Below are positions 59,433-64,000 of a DNA stretch of 64,000 nucleotides, in pieces (positions within the stretch are counted from its first letter, which is position 1; each line of letters starts with the position of its first letter). The stretch comes from Sialis fuliginosa (lineage: Eukaryota; Arthropoda; Insecta; Megaloptera; Sialidae): contig OY540809.1 of NCBI GenBank assembly GCA_961205875.1, forward strand, positions 25,494,267 to 25,558,266, written 5' to 3'. The translations under genes were made by a program, and so were the position numbers. Below the pieces are notes generated by a model that saw only the letters and a list, made by a program, of their open reading frames with translations, did not search any database and had not been told where the DNA came from.

Positions 59433-60297
59433 CACTACTCAAGTGTCATTCGCCGATATTTATGAAACTTTGCAGTACATAAAAAAAACATTCAACATGT
59501 GTTTTTTAAAAACCAATGCTAATCTAATGCTACTAATATAAAGCTTTTACGACATTTCTCTATCATAATATCATTGTCTGCATGTTTTTGAGATAGCTAA
59601 TGACGATTTCGATTTTCGACATTAGTTTAACGAGATTCAGAATGGCAATGACAAAATCGCAGAAGTTTCAAAAAAATTATTTAGTGCCACTTGTGAAGTT
59701 TATTAGATACATGATTACGATTTTGGCAACAGTTATATCAATCTATAGGTGGCGGATGAAAAATTCAATATAACGCATCCAAATGGCGGATACTGAAAGC
59801 AATGGGAAGGTCTACCGGTACAGCCAGTGAAGGTATTATACCTAAATACCTAATAATCCTGTCTTCATATGGATCAAATTATTAAAATTTCGTGATTTGC
59901 TTATTGTTTCCGTTATTTGAAAGAAGGGTGTTAAGAAATTTGCCCAGTTTCCGCCATTTGCAAAAATTGTAATCATGTATCTAATAAGTTTTTATAGTTT
60001 TTGAAACTTCTTGCCATTTTAAATCCCTTTAAACTAATGTCAAAATCGTCATTAGCGATCTCAAAAATACGCAGGCAATGGAATTATGATAGAGAAATGT
60101 CGTAAAAGCTGTAAGATAATGACACTCATGAGTAGCGTTAGGTTAGCATTGTGCTAAATGGTGTTAAACTTTCGAATGCGTTTTCTAACCTTGAAACGCC
60201 TTGTTAGCCAAAATAAAATAAAAACATGTGCTTTTCGATGTTCTATACGTGTGTGCAAAGTTTCAAGAATATCGGCGAATGACATTTGAGTAGTGTT
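59433..60297. mobile_element. Foldback element
   Basis: Ends CACTACTCAAGTGTCATTCG and the complement near CGAATGACATTTGAGTAGTG. The arms pair in blocks (CGACATTTCTCTATCATAAT; AATCATGTATCTAATAA) with considerable divergence and a loop near 59750-59940. It appears older than the palindromes at 20 and 33 kb. Confidence 0.8.
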
Positions 60298-61944
60298 ACT
60301 TGTCAGAAACTGCACATGTCTTAAGAGGTGCCAGTAACTCATTAGCAGTCGTACTATATCAGAGTTCCTTTGCGTGCTCAAGCTTATGATTTGGTTCATC
60401 TATGAGCGTTATAAATGGTTTCATACCATACTTTTGACCTACTCAAGCTTAGCTCACACGACGCTGGTTCCGCCGCTGGATTGCCTGTTTAATTTTGCAG
60501 CTTCTCAGCGATGCGTGCAAAGTGACAGTTTGGAAAAATGGATGCGGTTGCATCAGAAGTAATTTGTTGTAGACGATGAGTAATGAGCTTGTTTTTATTA
60601 ATTGAAAAATAAAGACGAAGAAACAGAAGTCAGAGATTAAATCCTATGTTATAGAGTCATTCGTGGTTATATATTGTTTCTTGTTCGAATAAACAGTCAT
60701 CTTTATTAAGCCAACTACCGGCAGTCATGGCAAACACAAGTCCACGTGACAAAATGCGACATTCTTATTGGTTAACATTAAAATCTACCAAAAGAGAAGC
60801 ACGAAAAATAGGACATGAACTATTACAGAATTCTAACAAGCGTCTACGCAACGAAGCCAGCAGTAACGTTATTTTCCATCACAACAACCATCGTAGTTGC
60901 CATCACAGAGCCCCACAAGCGTTCCAACGTCATGTTTATATTCTCGTTCATTGTCTTCGATGCCTGCGTATTCATGCACTTAAAGTAATATTATTGTGTT
61001 GGTAGCAAGCTCCTCAAGAATAGTCTTGCAGTTCTTCAATAGGTTGGACTCGCATTAGTGCTAATCAATAGGTTTTGTGTGCACATGCTTTAGACTGGAA
61101 CACAGTGAAGTGGATTCTCGGAAAAAAAAGAAAGTTTCCCACTTTGACCCCTGTAGAAAGAATTCAGCCTCAGCCTCAGTTTCTTTTTCAATCTTTGATT
61201 CAAGATACAGTTTATACCCAAAAGTCAAGAATCGTTCGTTGATTGAAATGTCAGCTTTTTTTACAGTAAATTTTCATTCTGTAATATTTTAAAAAATTAA
61301 TAACAACAATAATATTTAAAAAATGATAAGTGAGGTTATATAATAAAATAATAATTTATAAATAATTATTATTCTATTGCTACCAACTAAATTATCGTAA
61401 AATAATTTTTTTTATCATGTTTTTGGAATTTAGATTCAAAGATTTTTGTCTTAGATTTTTAATATGAAAATTACATTTTTGTTGATGCTCTAAAATCAAC
61501 ACATTTAATCTATATTATAGTTTTCCCCTTTGATATTGATTTACATTGACTTTTAGATCTTTGCCGCAACAAATGAAACGGACGGAAGTCAGATGCTTGT
61601 TTGTTTTTGTTCTGAATATCCGGTTGATTCGTTTGACACAATCAACTGTTTATACTACATAAAAGGAAAGGAAGGTTACGTCTTTTATTACGATACGACG
61701 GTTTTAGACATCATATTGAAAATGTCGCTATAATTTGATGTGAAATGAGAGCTTTTTTAATTATAATGGTAAAAACGATAAATATGAAATACTTAGCATG
61801 TACTCAAAAACCTTTTAAAAATGTTACATTATAATTTTTTTTTTTCTATTCAGTTGACTACAAATTGCAGTCTAAATTAAATAGATTTGTTTTTAATTGT
61901 TATGTCTGTATACCATTTATTAGTATTGTTGTAAATACAGTATA
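60298..61944. other. Intergenic, no supported gene
   Basis: Base composition is less AT-rich between 60370 and 61150. Open frames there (60374-60562 and 60727-61005, the latter starting MANTSPRDKMRHSYWLTLKS) have no recognised domain or splice support. They may be a fragment of a decayed element. Confidence 0.35.
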
Positions 61945-62820
61945 CAGGGTGGGGCATTTAAAGTGTTACAGTTGATTATCTGAGAACCATCGCATATTTG
62001 AAAAAAAATTTTCAACCAAAAAATGTTTGGTTGTAAGGGGGTAATCGAATAGTAATATTTATTTGCTATTTTAACATGACCTTCAAGGATATTTGAAGGT
62101 CAACATCATTTTTTTAATAGAAACCTATAGTTTTTATTTAGTAATCTTATTTTACGTGAAAAACACAAATCTTTCATTGAAAACTTTTTTTTGAACAACC
62201 CAAGCTTTCCAAGGTATCTAACAAAATAATTCGAGATTTTGAATTTTCAAGAATTTTTTACTCAGAAACCATAAACTTTAGAAAAAAAGTACAAGATACA
62301 AAAAATTTTTATTTTGGTCTAATGAAACTTGGATAATTATTCTAGATTTTTTTTAACATTCCGTACTTTTTTTTGTTTTTACTAAAATAAAATAAATAGA
62401 AGACGTTTTTAAAAAATTTTTAAAAAATTCTCCACGCTTTATTAGACCAAAATAAATATTTTGTAATCCTGTATTTTCGTTCTAAAGTTTGTGGTTTCTG
62501 AGTAAAAAATTCTTGAATGTTCAAAATCTCGAATTATTTTGTTAGATACCTTGGAAAACTTGGGCTGTTCAAAAAAAAGTTTTCAATGAAAGATTCGTGT
62601 TTTTTCACGTAGAATAAGATTACTAAATAAAAACTATAGGTTCCTATTTAAAAAAATGATGTTGACCTTCAAATATCCTTGAAGGCCACGTTAAAATAGC
62701 AAATAAGTATTACTATTCGATTACCCCCTTACAACCAAACATTTTTTAGTTGAAACATTTTTTTCAAATATGCGATGGTTCTGAGATAATCAACTGTAAC
62801 ACTTTAAATGCCCCATCCTG
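61945..62820. mobile_element. Foldback element with TA target duplication
   Basis: Ends CAGGGTGGGGCATTTAAAGT and the complement, flanked by TA. The arms are near-identical inverted copies meeting close to 62390. Shared inner words include TTACAACCAAACATTTTTT and AACCATAAACTTTAGA-type segments. No coding capacity. Confidence 0.88.
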
Positions 62821-63504
62821 TATATGATATTAATTAAAAAATAATATTTTTCGTATTATGGAACACAAAAATAAGTTATATATAAATAAAAGTGAAAATT
62901 AAAAATTGGTTACAAGATTTTATCTAAACAAAGTGAATTTAATAAAAGCGTCTAAAAATTATAAATTTTATTCTAGCTTTCAGTTTCAGTTTAACAATTA
63001 TGTATTTGTAATGTGGTCAATTACGCATACATCATTGCACTCAATATACATCAAATGCTATTCTAAATTTGGTATTGTTTTTCCCGCTTGCTACGTTGTT
63101 TTGAAAATAAACACTTTTTAAAGCACACATATCGTTAAAAGATAATTATTTAGTGTTTGTACAAAGATAATTACAGATGTTGTATAAACAAGCTTGATAA
63201 CAACAGTGAACTGCGTCATTTTATATGATAAATCGATTCTGTAATTAGGGTATTGAACTGTTCGGAAGACAGATCGACTAATATATATTTTTAAGTTGAT
63301 TTCATAATTTTGATTGTACTTGACAAGTATTTTTCGGAAATCAAAATACTTTTTTGAGGTATTCAATGTTGAGTAATAATCAAAACGATTATCAATGTAT
63401 TTTGGTCATTTTTATATTATAATTTTTTTAAACCCTTTGATTTTATTTTTAAGAATCAGCTCTTTTTCGTTCACATATTTTTAAGTTTTGGTTATTATTT
63501 TTAT

Positions 63505-64000
63505 ATATTATAATAAAAACATGAAATTTACTTGTACTTTAAATTTCGGCTGCCCGAAACAAGTGTCTTTTTACCTTATTTATAAATTATTATTATTATT
63601 ATCACATATAATTTTACTGTATGCGTCATTATTTTTCTTCAATATATTTTACATCTTTTTGATTTGTTTTGTATAATAAAAATACTAATTTATAAAATGT
63701 AAATATCCGTATATTTTTTTAAATCCCCTCTTTCATATTAATTAAGTAATTCATTCTATAAGCATCATATTCATACTAAAAAGAATGGTTTTACTTGTAT
63801 AAATATCTATAATTTATTTTTATATAATTTTATAGGTATTATAATAAAATCATGAAATTTACTTGTACTTTAAATTTCGGCTGCTCGAAACAAGTGTCTT
63901 TTTGCTTTATTTATAAACGGGCCACATATTAACACATATAATTTTATTGTATACCTCATTATTATTTAACTCCAATATATTTAACATCTTTTTGATTTGT
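63505..64000 (+). repeat. Direct repeat pair cut by the window edge
   Basis: The segment beginning AACATGAAATTTACTTGTAC at about 63518 recurs about 333 bp later at 63850, with shared CGAAACAAGTGTCTTTTT and ACATCTTTTTGATTTGT. The second copy has a small insertion (ACGGGCCACAT) and reaches the window end, so more units may follow. Confidence 0.8.

Overview
This is AT-rich eukaryotic nuclear DNA, most likely from an insect. The evidence is two intron-containing genes with GT-AG introns, animal-type protein domains, and a dense mix of insect-type DNA transposons (piggyBac, PIF/Harbinger, hAT, pogo/Tigger, mariner), a Ty3/gypsy fragment and many foldback elements. The order cannot be fixed from the sequence. 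No CRISPR array, operon, rRNA or convincing functional tRNA is present.

Only two genes read as intact. The first (1142-6364, plus strand) is a predicted type I membrane receptor: signal peptide, one Ig domain, two LDL-receptor class A repeats, a transmembrane helix and a long cytoplasmic tail with two PPxY motifs. A small alternative terminal exon in its last intron would give a short form without the tail. The second (39708-43159, plus strand) is a complete six-exon classical short-chain dehydrogenase of 263 residues, closest in layout to NAD-dependent 15-hydroxyprostaglandin dehydrogenase. All five of its introns, its upstream flank and its 3' flank hold inserted elements.

The remainder is mostly repeats. 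11.3-12.1 kb: a decayed PIF/Harbinger element with a TTA target duplication. 14.6-15.35 kb: a broken gypsy pol fragment. 16.3-18.85 kb: a hAT-type foldback carrying a pogo-like transposon and a smaller MITE. 20.2-22.0 kb: a palindrome with arms of about 834 bp. 23.4-24.0 kb: a decayed mariner. 26.6-29.2 kb: a foldback split by a second foldback. 30.5-32.0 kb: a foldback split by an internally deleted piggyBac-like element, with a tRNA-like segment in its loop. 33.1-34.3, 36.6-37.3, 59.4-60.3 and 61.9-62.8 kb: further foldbacks. 55.2-58.7 kb: diverged tandem units, two of them about 750 bp apart and nearly identical.

The most unusual region is 50.03-52.41 kb, a roughly 162-bp tandem array. On the minus strand each unit encodes the SUMO-interaction-like motif VIDLLSSDEEQ. 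The unit length is a multiple of three, but stops and 2-bp shifts break the frame between units. It looks like a minisatellite grown from a coding exon, with a possible leftover exon next to it. A GC-rich stretch at 25.33-25.52 kb resembles a promoter or first exon in an otherwise AT-rich neighbourhood.

All coordinates and splice sites were read by eye. Repeat boundaries are usually good to a few bases where a target duplication is visible, and less certain elsewhere.
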